Positions 9,553 through 20,724 of a stretch of 64,000 bases of DNA are shown in pieces. A program made the translations under genes and the position numbers. Source of the DNA: Deltaproteobacteria bacterium (GTDB lineage: Bacteria > Myxococcota > Kuafuiibacteriia > Kuafuiibacteriales > Kuafuiibacteriaceae); assembly GCA_020632995.1 (NCBI GenBank), contig JACKEN010000014.1, positions 62,001 through 126,000 of the forward strand, written 5' to 3'. The notes below the pieces were generated by a model. The model made no database searches. It saw only the letters and a list, made by a program, of their open reading frames with translations, and had not been told where the DNA came from. Numbering within the stretch: the first letter of the stretch is position 1; every line of letters starts with the position of its first letter.

Positions 9553-12082
9553 CACCGCCTCCGCTCCGCCGCCACCCGCAGGATGTCGCCCAGCACCCCC
9601 ATCGCGGTGACCTCGACCCCCGCGCCGGGGCCGGTCACCACGAGCGGGATGGTGTTGTAGCGATCCGAGTGGAAGACCACCAGGTTCTCGGTGCCGGCAA
9701 GGCGCCCTGCCGGCGAGTCCTTCGCCACCCGAGCCGGACCCACCCGGATCTCGCCCGGGTCCACGTGGGCCACGTAGCGCCACACCTCGCCCGCCGCCTC
9801 CGCCGCGCCACGCCGCGCCTCGAACTCTGCGTCGAGGGTCTTCAGTCGGCCCTCGAGCTCGGGCCAGGGCAGCCCGGCCCACGACGCGTCCACCAGGCCC
9901 TCCAGCTGAACCGCCGGCTCGTCGTCGGGCCCGGCGAGGCCTGACCAGCGGGCCAGGATCACCGCCTTGCGCGCTACGTCGGCGCCGCTCAGGTCCGCCA
10001 CCGGATCCGGCTCGGTGTAGCCCTTCGCTTTGGCCTCGGCCACCGCCTCCGACAAGGGCCGCCCCGCCTCGAGGGCGCTCATCACGAAGCCGAGGGTGCC
10101 CGACAAGCAGCCTTGCACCGCGCGCACCGTGTCTCCGGTGCCGAGCAGGATCTCGAGGGTGTCCACCACCGGCAGCCCCGCCCCCACCGTGGCCTCCGCC
10201 TTCAGCACCCGCCCCGCCCGCCCCGCCGCGGCGCGGAGGGCCTCGAACGCGGCCCGGGGGCCGGCGAGAGGCTTCTTGTTGGCGGTGACCACGTCGCAGC
10301 CGCGGGCCAGGGCCTCTTCGAAGAGCACGTCGGCCCCGTCGGCGTCGCTCACGTCGACCAGGATCGGGCGGGTGAGCCGGTACTCGAGCGCCGCCTGCAA
10401 CGCGGCTCGAGCCGAGCCCTGGACCCCACCCCGCAGCTCCGAGAGCGGCCGCCGGGTGCGCTTGGTTCTCGAGCGCCTCGCCCAGCGCCTCGCCGCTGAG
10501 GCCGGCGGGATCCAGCAGGTAGCCGCTCCGATCGACGAGGGCCACCACCCGCGGGGTGAGGCCGAAGCGGGCCCGGACGTGCTCCTTGCGTTCCACGAGC
10601 AACCGCAACAGATCCTGCCCGATCGCGCCGACCCCGAGGAGCACCAGGTTCAGGCCGTCGGGATCGTCCACCCCTGGGTCGATCCTGTGCAGTCCCGAAG
10701 CCCTCGTGCAGGGCCCGGACCCCGCGCTCGAGGTCGGCCTCGTCGAGGGCGAGGGTGATGTTGAGCTCGGACGAGCCCTGGGCGATGGCGAGGATGTTCA
10801 CCCCGGCGTCGGCGCAGGCCCCCATGGCCCGGGCCGCGACGCCGCGGGTGTGGGCCATGCCGAGGCCCACCACCGCCACCAGGCCGACCCCGGGCCGAAG
10901 GCCTACCTCTTCGACCTCGCCCCGGGAGAGCTCGGGCCGGAAGGCCTCGCGCAGGGCCAGGGCGGCGTCCTCGGCCTGGTCGGCCGGGAGGGCGAGGCAG
11001 ATGGAGGACTCGGAGCTCGCCTGGGAGATCATGGTGACGCTGATCTGGCGGGCCGCGAGGGCGGTGAAGACGCGGGCCGAGACCCCGGGCACGCCGGCCA
11101 TGCCCTTGCCCTCCACCGACAAGAGGGCTTGCGCCCGCACTGCGCTCACCGCCTTCACCGGGTGCGAGCCGGGGGTGAAGCGGGCGTCCACCACCGTGCC
11201 CTCGGCCTCGGGGCGCAGGCTGTTGCGGGTCACCACCGGGATCCGCCGGGTCTGGGCCGGGATCATGGTCCGCTGGTGCAGCACCTTGGCCCCGTAGAAC
11301 GACATCTCCGCCGCCTCGCGATAGTTCAGGTGCCGGATCACCCGCGCCCCGCTCACCACCCGCGGATCCGCGCTGAACACCCCGTCGACGTCGGTCCAGA
11401 TCGTGACCTCGTCCGCCGCCATCGCCGCGGCAAGCAGGGTTGCGGAGAGATCCGAGCCGCCCCGGCCCAGGGTGGTGGTGCTCCCGTCGGGGGCGCGGCC
11501 GCAGAACCCGGTGACCACCGGGACCCGCCCCGCCTCCAGCATGGGCTGCAAGGCGGCCTGCGTCGTGCGCTCGTACACGCCGCCGAGCGGCTGGGCCTCA
11601 CCGAAGCAGGCGTTGGTGTCCAAGAACCCGTCGGCGAACGCCGCCTCCGCGGGCACGCCGACCGCCGCCAAGGCGTGGGCGAGCAGGATCGCGGCCAGCT
11701 TCTCGCCGGTGACCACCAGTCGGTCTCGCACCCGCGGGGAGAGCTCCCGGGTGGCCGCCAACGCCAGGACGAGGCCCTGGAGGTCATCCAGGAGGGCGTG
11801 GAGGGCCCTCTTCACGGCCAAAGGTGCCTCCAGCGCCTCGGCCACCTCGAGATGGCGCGCGGCCAGGTCCTGGGTCGTGGCATGGGCGGAGTTGAAGTCC
11901 CCCGCCGCCGCGGTTGCGGCCAAGGCCAGCAGCGCGTCGGTGGTCTTTGCGGTGGCGGAGGTCACCACCACCACCCGGGTCCGGGCCCGGGCGGCGGCGA
12001 TGATGTTGGCCACCCCGCGCATGCGGTCCGCGTCCGCGACGCTGGTCCCGCCGAACTTGTGCACCTCAAGCCGGGCCGTCAT
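9552..12082 (-). CDS. thrA: Bifunctional aspartokinase / homoserine dehydrogenase (two indels)
   Basis: Catalyses the first and third steps from aspartate to threonine. Residues 1-290 are the kinase (VHKFGGTSVADADRM, GRGGSDLSATLLAAAM, TDVDGVFSADPR). Two ACT segments follow (LLSVEGKGMAGVPGV; VAVVGLGMAHTRGVAARAM, then NILAIAQGSSELNI). The homoserine dehydrogenase part has the NAD(P) fold VLLGVGAIGQDLL, VTANKKPLAGP, the catalytic region SGTLGFVMSAL and GYTEPDPVADLSGADVARK. No stop or start separates the domains, so this is an E. coli ThrA-like fusion of about 840 residues. Extra bases near 10693 (FGLHRIDPGVDD junction) and 10464-10465 (ALEN / KRTRRPLSELRGG) shift the frame. Both sides are conserved sequence. 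ATG at 12082 is a normal start (MTARLEVHKFGG). First gene of the operon; feedback control through the ACT domains is expected from the family. Confidence 0.92.
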
Positions 12083-12106
12083 GCCCCCGGCTTAACCCAA
12101 TCCGAG

Positions 12107-12124
12107 ACGCCGAACGAGCGGCGT
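12107..12124 (-). terminator. Small hairpin between the ILVBL-like gene and thrA
   Basis: ACGCCG, a 6-nt loop and CGGCGT form a perfect 6-bp stem in the 55-bp gap upstream of thrA. There is no U-run, so it is a weak intrinsic terminator or an RNA structure in the thrA leader. No leader peptide rich in Thr/Ile codons is visible. Confidence 0.3.
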
Positions 12125-12137
12125 GCGGACGGTTGGA

Positions 12138-13880
12138 TCACATGGAGATGGAGCCCTTGCGGAACTCGGTGGCCCCGATGTGGGCGTTCACGAGCACCGG
12201 GCGGCCGGAGGCGGCGATGGCCTTCGCCTGGGCGAACACCTCGTCCACCTTGGTCGGGTCGTCCAACAGGAGCCCCTCGGCCCCGTACCCCTTGGCCACC
12301 TCATGGTAGGCGGTCCGGGCGAGCACGGTGCCCACGTCGTCCTTCAGGATCTCGATCTGGTCGCGCGCGATCTGGGTCCAGCCGGCGTCGTTCCCGATCA
12401 CCGCGATGACCGGGAGGCCGTGGCGGGCGAAGGTGTCCATCTCGATCAGGCTGAAGCCGGCCGCGCCGTCGCCGTACAGGAGCCAGATCTCGCTCCCCGG
12501 CCGGCACAGGGCCGCCGCCGCCGCGAAGCCGCCGCCACCCCGAGGGTGCCGAACACCCCGGGATCCAGCCACTTGAGCGGGCCCCGGGCCTGGGTGACGT
12601 AGGCCGCGGTGGCCACGAAGTCGCCGCCGTCGGCCACGATGACCGCGTCGTCGCTCATCGCCCGCTCGATCCCGAGGCAGACCTGGAGCGGGTTCACCGG
12701 CGGGGCCTCGACCTTCGCCATCTCGGCGATCTCGGCGTCGCGCTTGGCGTCGTTGGCCTTGAGCTCGGCAAGCCAGCCTGCCCAACGGTCCCCTTGGGCG
12801 GGGGCGGCCTGGGCCAGCTGCATCAGGAAGCGGCCCGGATCCGCCGGCACCGGCAGCGAGGGGAGCTTGTTCTTGAACAGCTGCCCCAGGGCCAGGTTCA
12901 CCGAGATGACCTTGGCCTTCTTGGCGATGGCCCGCCCGTACTCCAGGCGGAAGTCCGCCGGCACCCCGGCCAGGATCACGAGATCCGCGCCCTTCAATGC
13001 GTTCCGGCGCTTGTGACGCAGCTGCAGCCGGTGGCTCGGACCCAACAGGCCGCGCGCCATGCTCGCCAGGTAGACCGGCATCCCCAGCTGCTCCACCGCC
13101 TGGGCCACCGAGGCCACCTCGTTGGCCCGCCACACCGCCTGGCTACCCACCAAGAGCACCGGGCGCTCCGCCTTCTCGACCATGCGCCGGGCCTGGGCCA
13201 CCAGCGGGCCCAGGGGCGGCTCGGGGAGCTCGGTCGGCAAGCTGGGTTGCGCACCGCCCTCGGCCTCGAACATGCGGTCGACGTGCCGGCCGAGGTACCA
13301 CTGCAAGGCAGCCTCCGGGAGGCTCTGCTTCTTGCCGTTCCTTCTTGCCGGAGCTGGCCACGTACCACTCCCGCACCACCGCCTCGTCGTAGAGCAGGTC
13401 GATCGGGCACTCCACGAACACCGGCCCCGGCACCCCGCGCTCCGCCACCTCGAACGCCTTCTTGATGGTCGGCCCGAGGTCGTGCACGTAGCGCACGCTG
13501 GCCGCCCACTTCACGTGGGGCTCGATGACCTTCATCTGGTCGATGTCCTGCAGCGCCCCGCGCCCCTTCAGCATCGTGGCGGCGGCGCCCCCGAGGAGCA
13601 CCAGCGGCGACTGGGCCAGCTGGGCGTTCTTGAGCGCGGTGAGGGTGTTGGTCACCCCGGGCCCCGCGGTCACCGCGGCCACCCCGGGCACCCCGGTCAG
13701 GCGCGCGGTGGCGTCGGCCGCGAACACCGCGTTCTTCTCGTCGCGCACGTCGATGATCCGGATGCCCCGGGCCTTCGCGCTCGCCAGGATGGGCGAGATG
13801 TGCCCGCCGCAGAGGGTGTAGAGGAACTTGACGCCTCGCTCCTGGAGGGCCTGTGCGATGTGGTCGCCGCCGCTGGTCAT
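12138..13880 (-). CDS. ThDP-dependent enzyme, ILVBL/HACL2-like (two indels)
   Basis: Thiamine-diphosphate enzyme of the acetolactate synthase superfamily. The match is specifically to animal ILVBL (2-hydroxyacyl-CoA lyase 2): GGHISPILASAKARGIR, VRDEKNAVFAADATARL (the Glu that activates ThDP), TAGPGVTNTLTALKNAQ, GRGALQDIDQ, GMARGLLG-like SMARGLLGPSH, then ADGGDFVATAAY, GPLKWLDPGVFGTLG, and the ThDP site YGDGAAGFSLIEMDTF with GNDAGWTQIARDQ, ending GATEFRKGSISM. These segments are shared almost block for block with ILVBL from memory. The frame breaks near 13340 (extra G after SSGKK; continues NGKKQSLPEAALQWYLG) and near 12536 (missing G; continues GGGFAAAAALCRPGSE). Corrected length is ~580 residues. 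In the family it cleaves 2-hydroxy fatty acyl-CoA; the bacterial substrate is unproven. It lies just upstream of thrA in the same direction. Confidence 0.87.
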
Positions 13881-13914
13881 GGTGGACGGTCGTACCGCCT
13901 AAGCTACCCGGAAC

Positions 13915-16900
13915 TCAAGGGAAGGAGACGTCGAAGCTGTACAAGGAGCCCGCGTCGCTCGCCACCGCGCTGCCGTCGTAGCCCCCGATGAGGAGCATCG
14001 CCCGGCCGCCCAGGTGGCCGCCGCGGACCCACTCCCCGACCCGGCCCCCGGGGCGCGCTGGCTCGCCGCCGAAGCCCACCGTGGGCGCGGCCGCCAGCCC
14101 CGCGCCCGCCGTCCACGCGAAGCCTCGCGCCCCCCCGGCCAGGGTGGTGCCGGAGAGGTTGCCGGACGGGCTCCCGGCGACCACGAGGGCGCCGGTGGGC
14201 GCCCAGGTCGACCAGGGTGGCGCTGCGGCCCAGCTCCTCGCCCGGGGTGGTGCCCGGCACCACCGCGGCGGGGCGGGTCCCGTCGAACATCGGCAGGACG
14301 CGTTGCGGCGCGGTGGCGCTCTGGGCCGGCTCTCGGGGCAGGCCGGCCACGTAGGCCCCGTAGATCACGCCCGCGGCGCCCACCGTGTTGCCGTCCACCG
14401 CGAAGCCCGGCAGGCCCACCGCGAGATCGGGGACCCCGTCGCCGTCCACGTCACCCCCGCCGCCGAGGCCTCGGCCGCCCTGGGCGTTGGCCCGCCCCGC
14501 GGCGAGGACCACCATCTGCGGGCTGGCGGGGCAGCCTGCGCCGCCCCAGCCGAAGATCACGCGGACCGTGCCCTCGTTGGTGAGGTTCGGGTCCTCGAAG
14601 GGGGCGCCGGTCGCCACCTCGTCGCAGCCGTCGCCGTCGAGGTCGCCCACCGCGGTGACGGTGAGGCCCAGCTGGTCGTTGGCGGTCCGCCCGTCCAGCT
14701 GGAAGTCGGGCGCGCAGGCCACCTGGATGCGGCCCTGGGCGTCCCGGGCCCGGCCCCGGATCAACACGATCCCGCCCGCGTTGGCGCGGCCCGAGGGATC
14801 GAGCTCGAGGTTCCCGACGATCAGGTCCCCGCGGCCGTCCCCGTTGGCGTCGAAGCCCCCGTCGATGTTCCGCAGCCCCGCGCCGACCTGGGGCCCGAAG
14901 TACATGAAGATCGGGGTCTGCGAGGGCGCCCCGCTCGTCGCTCCGCTGAACACCAGGACCGCCCCGACGTCGTTGCGGGTCCCGGTACAGCTCGCGTCGG
15001 GCACGTACCCGGTCCCGAAGGTGGCCGGCTGGTCCTCGAAGCGCGAGACCACCGCGAAGTCGGGGGTGCCGTCGCCGTCGAAGTCCCCCGCCGGCGCGAC
15101 CCCCATCCCGAAGCGATCGAAGGAGCTCTGGCGGCTGGCCTCGGTGATGGCCAACGCAGGCTCGGTTGCGAAGCCGCTCGCGGTGCCCGGGTAGAGGTAG
15201 GCGGCGCCGGTGAGGCGGCCGGTGCCGTCCACCCCGAGCTCGGGGGCGCCCACCAACAGGTCCTCGAGGCCGTCGCCGGTGACGTCGCCGACCACCGCCG
15301 CGTCCCAGCCGAACTGAGCGCCCGAGGGATCGCCGCCCATCTCGAGCGCGACCCGCGGCGCGGCCGCATCTCCCGGCACATAGAATGGCACCCCACCTCG
15401 GGCCCATACAGATCGGCGTAGGCAGCGAGCACCGCCCACTCCGGGCGTTGGTCCCCGTCCAGGTCCGGGAGCACCGCGAACGCGGTGCCGAAGCGGTCCC
15501 CCGCCACGTCCCCGGCCAGGACCTGGCTGGGCGTGGGGTCGGGCAGGTCTCCGTCCCGGCCTTCGAAGACGAAGATGGTGCCCGAGTCCGTGGGCGCCCC
15601 GGTGGCCTCGTCGGCCAGGTTGCCCACCAGCAGGTCCAGGCGCCCGTCCCCGGTCGCGTCGGCCACCACCGGGTAGAAGCCCACCTGGTCGAAGGCGCCG
15701 TCGTGCTCGTAGGCCCAGTCCGACGGGACCGCGGGGCTCAGGGCCTCGACCGCGCCGCCCAGGGCCCGGCCCCGGTACACCCGCAGCGCGCCGTGGGCGT
15801 CGCTGTTGCCGGCGTCGAAGGAATGGTGGGAGACGATGAGCTCCGCCCGGTCGTCCCCGTCCAGGTCGGCCATGGCGAGGTTCCGGGCGAAGCTCCCGCC
15901 GCGATCCGCGGGATCCAGGTTGGCCCAGGCCAGGGCCGGGCGCGCCTCGGGGCCCCCGGGGCTGGTCCCGTCGGCCCGGGTCGAGCGGTAGACGTAGACC
16001 AGGCCGTCGTTGGTGTTGGTGTCCTGGTCGAACTCGTAGGTCCCCGCCGCGAGGTCGCAGACCCCGTCGCCGTCGAGGTCGCCCGCGGCCAGGGCGGCGC
16101 CGAGGTGCAGGTTGACCTGCCCCGCCCAGCCCCCCGCGCCGTCCGGCAGGTCGCCCCACAAGGTGCGGCCGGGCTCGGTGGGGAGCCCGCTGTCGTGCCC
16201 GAAGAAGATCGACACCCCGCCCTGGTTGCCGGCCTGCGGCGTCCGGTCCCGGTCCTCGCTGTTGAAGGAGCCGACCGCCAGATCCAAGTTCCCGTCGTCG
16301 TTGAAGTCGCACGCGGCGAGGGCCCAGCCGAAGTTGTCGCCCGCGAAGCGCCCGGCCAGCGTCAACCAGGGTTGCGGCTCGAAGAAGCCGGCGGCGGCGC
16401 CCCGGTAGATGCGCACCACCCCGACGTCGACCCCCGCCGAGTCGGCCCGGGGCGCCCCCACCGCGAGGTCGAGGCGCCCGTCGTGGTCGAAGTCGGCCAC
16501 CGCGATGGCGCGGCCCTGCTCCTCGCGGCGATCCAGGCCGGGCAGGACCTGGGCCGGAGTCGGCGCAAGACCGGTTGCACCACCGGCGTAGACGAAGACC
16601 GCCCCGCTGTTGACCGCCCCCCGGTCGACCTCCGGCTGACCCAGGATCACGTCGGGGCGGCCGTCCCCGTCGAGGTCGCCCGGGCTCAACATCTTCGAGT
16701 CGAACAACCCGTCGCCGGCGCGGATGGCCTCGAAGTCCTGGGGCTCGTTGACCACCACCACCAGGGGCGCGAGCTCACCGGTGAAGCGGTCCCGGGCCGT
16801 CACCTGCTGCCGCCCCGGCCGGAGCCCCTCTACGGTGTGCCCGTTCAGCAGGTTGAAGGCGGTCGGGGCCTCCACGATCTCCACGTGGCCGCTGCCCCCG

Positions 16901-17622
16901 GCCAGGCCGAGGTCGAACGTCTGCCCCACCGGCACCAGGACCACCGGCGGCACCACCCCGAGGCGCGCGTCGAGGCGCACCGTGATCTCTGCCTCCGCCA
17001 CCTGGCCGCTCTCGGTGTCGGTGACCACCACCCGGTCGAGGCCCTCGCTCGCGCCCGCGCTGTAGGCGCCGCCCGCGGTGACCGCGCCCCCGGAGCCGGC
17101 GAGCTCCATCGCGAAGGTCACCTGGCCGGAGCCGCCGAGGACCTCGAACTGCCACGCCGTCCCCGGCGCCGCCTGCACCGTGGTGGGCTGCAGCACCAGG
17201 GGCTCCACCACCCGCAAGGTGACCTGCGCCGAGCCCTCGCACCCGTCGTCGGTCACCGTGACCACGTCCTCGACCCCGCTCACGTCGCCCGAGAGGTAGG
17301 CGCCGCTCAGCGCGTTGATGATCGCGCCGGAGGCGTTCTGGGTGAGGGTGAAGCGGTAGGCGCCGGTGCCGCCGTGGGCCACCACCGTGAACAGGTCGAG
17401 GGGCTGCACCGCGGCCAGGGACCGCTCGACCGAGAGGGCGGGGTCGCAGGCCACCGGCCCGACCCCCGCGTCGGGCTCGACCCCGGCGTCGGGCTCGACC
17501 CCCGCGTCGGCCGGCGGGGCCCCGGAGTCGGGTGTCCCGGCGTCCTCGAGCGGGGTCGAGGTCCCACCGGAGCAGGCCGTGAGCAGGAGGGCGAGGAGCG
17601 CGAGGGTACGACGGGCGGTCAT
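13915..17622 (-). CDS. Large FG-GAP repeat lipoprotein (two indels)
   Basis: Exported surface protein of ~1235 residues. MTARRTLALLALLLTACSGG is a lipoprotein signal with lipobox LTAC. A linker rich in DAG (DAGVEPDAG repeated) follows. Three Ig-like/cadherin-type segments occupy residues ~70-300. About twelve FG-GAP calcium-loop repeats follow, e.g. DLDGDGRPDVILG, DFDHDGRLDLAVGAP, DFNDDGNLDLAVGSF, DVTGDGLEDLLVGAP and DVDGDGVPDLAVGLP, consistent with an integrin-alpha-like beta-propeller, possibly two. A missing C in CCCC at 15391-15394 and an extra base near 14197 shift the frame, and repeats continue on both sides. The start is at 17622 because the in-frame ATG at 17640 lies upstream of the likely transcription start. 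Function unknown; adhesion or matrix binding is an inference from the fold. Confidence 0.85.
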
Positions 17623-17643
17623 GGGCGGGCCGAAGGCCATGGT

Positions 17644-17649
17644 GCTATA
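17644..17649 (-). promoter_or_regulatory. -10 element TATAGC of the FG-GAP gene
   Basis: On the minus strand TATAGC lies 22 nt upstream of ATG 17622, in the divergent region shared with the operon beginning at 17680. The -35 is not obvious. Its position argues against the ATG at 17640 as start. Confidence 0.4.
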
Positions 17650-17679
17650 AGAGTGGGACCGGTTGCACTCCGGCCTCGG

Positions 17680-19160
17680 ATGGAAAGCGGAGCAGACTAC
17701 GCGGATAGCCCGCGGACGCGCAGGTCGGCCTGGCGGGCCCTGCCCCTGGTGGCGCTGGCCGCGTGCGGCGAGGCCTCGACCCCGACCCCCGGGGTGGACG
17801 CCGGGGTCCCGGATCCCGATCCGGTCGGTCCGGGGCTCAGCGTCCTGTCCGAGGTGGCGCTGTCCAGCCCGGCCGAGGTCGCCGCGCCCCTGCCCGGAGG
17901 GCGCGCGGTCCTTCAGGCGCAAGGCGACCTGCACCTCACCCGGACCGGCACGACCTCGGCCCTGGCCGGCGCGGTCGGGGTGCTGGCGGGGGCGGCGGAG
18001 TGGGCCGGGACCACGGTGGTGGCCGGCCGCGATGGCGTGGCGGTGTTGGAGGCGGGGGCCCTGTTGCCCTCGCCCCTCGGCGATGCGCTCCCTGGCTTCT
18101 CGACCCGGCAGCTCTTGCTGGCCCGCCCCGGGGGCCGCGCCGGGCTGTGGTTCGCGGGGGCCGACGGCCTCGCGGTGTGGGCCGACGGCGCCCTGCGCCA
18201 CGTCGACCCCGATCCCCCTCTCCGCGGCGGGCTGCGTCATGACCTCGGGCGCCCCGGTGGCCGGGGTGGAGGCCCTGTGGCTCGCCTGCCAGGGCAGCGT
18301 GTACGGCCTCGTCCCGAATGGAGACGAGCTCCAGGGCCACCCGCAGCCTCAGGTATCCGACGTGGTGTCCCTTGCCGCGGACGGGAAGGGCGCCCTATGG
18401 ATCGTGAACGGCAGCGGCGGTGTCTGGAGCCGGAGCAAGGACGGGGCGTGGCGCCCCCACGACTTCGCCACCGGGGTGCTCCGGGTGGCGGCGGCCCAAC
18501 AGGCCGAGGAGGTTTGGTTCGAGACCATGGACGGCCTCTGGGTCTATGACCAGGCGGAGTTCCGCCCGGTGCTCGGCGTGAGCGGCGCGCTGCTCGCGGC
18601 CCTCGACCCGGGCGGGCCTTGATCTCGTCCGCGCAAGGCACCCTGCGCATCGCCACCCGCCGCCGCGTCGACCTCGTGGGCCTCGATGACGGCGCGCTCC
18701 TCTCGGCGCCGACCGAGGTGCTCATCTACCCGCTCGAGCCGGCGGCGGTGGTGAGCGTCACCGCCTCGGTGGACGAGCAGCCGATCGCGGTGCAGGCCGG
18801 CCTGCGTATCCTGCTCGACCCGGCCGACCTCGCGGACGGCACCCACACCCTCACCGTCACCGCCGACTACGGGGCGGAGCAGGTGCAGGCGAGCCTGCGC
18901 TTCTCGCGCTACGCGGGGCCGCCGCCGACCTGGATCGACGACGTCCAGCCGCTGTTCACCGCCCGCTGCGCCCTGTGCCACGGGGCCCAGGGGAGCGCGC
19001 GGCGCCTCGACAGCGCCACGATCTGGGCCGAGCAGATCGACTCGATTCTCGACAACGTCAGGACCGGCCGCATGCCGCTGCCCCCAACCCGTCGCTCACC
19101 CCCGAGGAGGTGGCGCGGGTCGAGGGCTGGGCCGCGGCCGGGTTCCCGGAGGGCACATGA
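17680..19160 (+). CDS. Lipoprotein with C-terminal c-type haem motif (three indels)
   Basis: Exported protein of ~490 residues. It has a basic N-terminus, hydrophobic WRALPLVALAACGEAS with lipobox ALAAC, and a DAGVPDPDPVGPG linker. Residues ~50-300 contain repeated GLWFAG, GVEALWLACQG, GALWIVNGSGGVWS and EVWFETMDGLWVY segments resembling two-component-regulator-type propeller blades. An Ig-like part follows (DGTHTLTVTADYG). The C-terminus has WIDDVQPLFTARCALCHGAQG, a CxxCH haem-binding site as in planctomycete-type cytochrome c domains. Frame breaks: near 18207-18216 (extra base), 18614-18616 (missing G, giving GGALISSAQG) and 19081-19085 (missing C, giving PLPPNPSLTPEEVARVEGW). It ends at 19160, overlapping the next ATG (ATGA). 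Probable electron-transfer or structural partner of the downstream proteins. Confidence 0.8.
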
Positions 19161-20724
19161 ACCGGAGCGTTCTCTACACGTTGGTGGCCGCGTCCCTCCT
19201 GGGGGCCAGCGTCGCCCACGCCCAGCTGCCCAACGAGGCAGAGCTGTGCCGGGCCGACGACCCCAGGATGGACAAGTACGGCTACCTGCGGAGCCTGATG
19301 CTCGACCTCACCGGCACCGTGCCCACCCCGGCCGACTACGCCCGGCTCGACGGTGAGGACGACGTCCCGGAGGCGTGGATCGACGCGCTGCTCGCCTCGG
19401 AGGCCTTCGTCACCCGGGCGGTCCGCATCCACCGTGCGTTCCTGTGGAACAACGTCGACAACGTCACCCTCCACAACTTCCAGACTTCGCTCGCGCGCAC
19501 CGGCACCGGCCTGTACTGGCGGCGGCGGCCGGCGGTGACCTACCGCGGCTCCGACGTGCCCTGCCTGGACGAGCCGGCCACCTTCGCGCCCGACGGCAGC
19601 ATCCAGTACACCACCGACGCGCAGGGCGTCCGGCTCGAGGGCTACGTGATGGTGCGGCCCTACTGGGCGCCGGACACCGAGATCAAGGTCTGCGCCTTCG
19701 ACGCCCAGGCCCGCGCGGTGTCCCCCGGCGGCACCGACTGCGCCAGCCTCAACGCGTTCACCGACCCCGAGTGCGGCTGCGGGCCCGAGCTCCGCACCTG
19801 CCGCTACGGCTCCACCGTGGCGATCAACCAGGCCCTCGCCGGCGACGTGGAGCGGCGCATCGCCGCGGTGATCCGCGAGGATCGCCCCTACACCGACCTC
19901 TTCGAGGGGCGCGAGGCCTACGTGAACGGGCCCCTCGTGCACTTCCTGAAGTACCAGACCGGCGTCCCGGCCGGGGTGCGGGTGACGCCCGAGCAGATCA
20001 AGGTCGACCGGCTCCCCGACCTCACCTGGACCCAGGCGGACGAGTGGCAGCGGGTCTCGCTCGACCCCGGCCACGCCGGCATCCTGACCTCGCTCGCGTA
20101 CCTGCTGCGCTTCCAGACCAACCGGGCCCGGGCCAGCCGCTTCTACGACGCGTTCCTCTGCCAGCCCTTCAGCCCGCCGCCGGGCGGCCTGCCGCCAGTC
20201 GACCCGAACGTGCTCCCGCACCCCGACCTGCAGCAGCGGGATGGGTGCAAGTACTGCCACGCCCTGCCTCGAGCCCGCGGCCGCCCACTGGGGCCGCTGG
20301 ACCGAGCGCGGGGCCGGCTACCTCGACCCCGCAACCTACCCTGCCACCCGCGAGGACTGCCGCGAGTGCGGCTCCTCGGGCCGGCTCTGTAGCCGCGAGT
20401 GCAGGCTGTTCTACATCACCACCCCCTACTCCAGCCTCGAGGAGCCGTACGTGGGCTCGCTGAACGCCTTCGGGTTCCTGCGGCCCGAGCACACCCGGAA
20501 CGTCGAGATGGGGCCGAAGCTCCTGGTCGCGGGCACGGTGGTGGACGACCGCTTCCCGAAGTGCAGCGCCCGCCGCGCCATGCAGGGGCTCTTCGGCCGC
20601 ACCCTGGTGGCCGACGAGGAGGCCGCGCTGGGCGACCTGGCCCACGCCTTCGTGGCCTCCGGCTTCAGCTACCAAGCTCGTGAAGGCCATCGTGACGAGC
20701 GACGTGTATCGGAGGGTCCGCTGA
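19157..20724 (+). CDS. DUF1549-like exported protein with CxxCH (two indels)
   Basis: Signal peptide MNRSVLYTLVAASLLGASVAHA, then YLRSLMLDLTGTVPTPADYARL...WIDALLASEAFVTRAVRIHRAFLW, the pattern of DUF1549 proteins that accompany planctomycete-type cytochromes. A haem site GCKYCHALLEPAAAHWGRW lies near residue 367. The Cys-rich part CRECGSSGRLCSRECRLFY follows. Extra C bases near 20267 and 20672 shift the frame; the corrected C-terminus is FSYKLVKAIVTSDVYRRVR with stop at 20722-20724. Corrected length is ~520 residues. Second gene of the operon, overlapping both neighbours (ATGA upstream, TGATG downstream). The enzymatic activity of DUF1549 proteins is not established. Confidence 0.8.

Noticed and set aside
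12083..12137. Threonine attenuator or riboswitch upstream of thrA
   Set aside because: Only a 6-bp hairpin fits in 55 bp; there is no leader peptide with Thr/Ile codons and no known aptamer pattern.
17623..18240. Upstream extension of the FG-GAP frame on the minus strand
   Set aside because: The true N-terminus is the lipoprotein signal at 17622; the extension overlaps the divergent lipoprotein gene and has no signal of its own.
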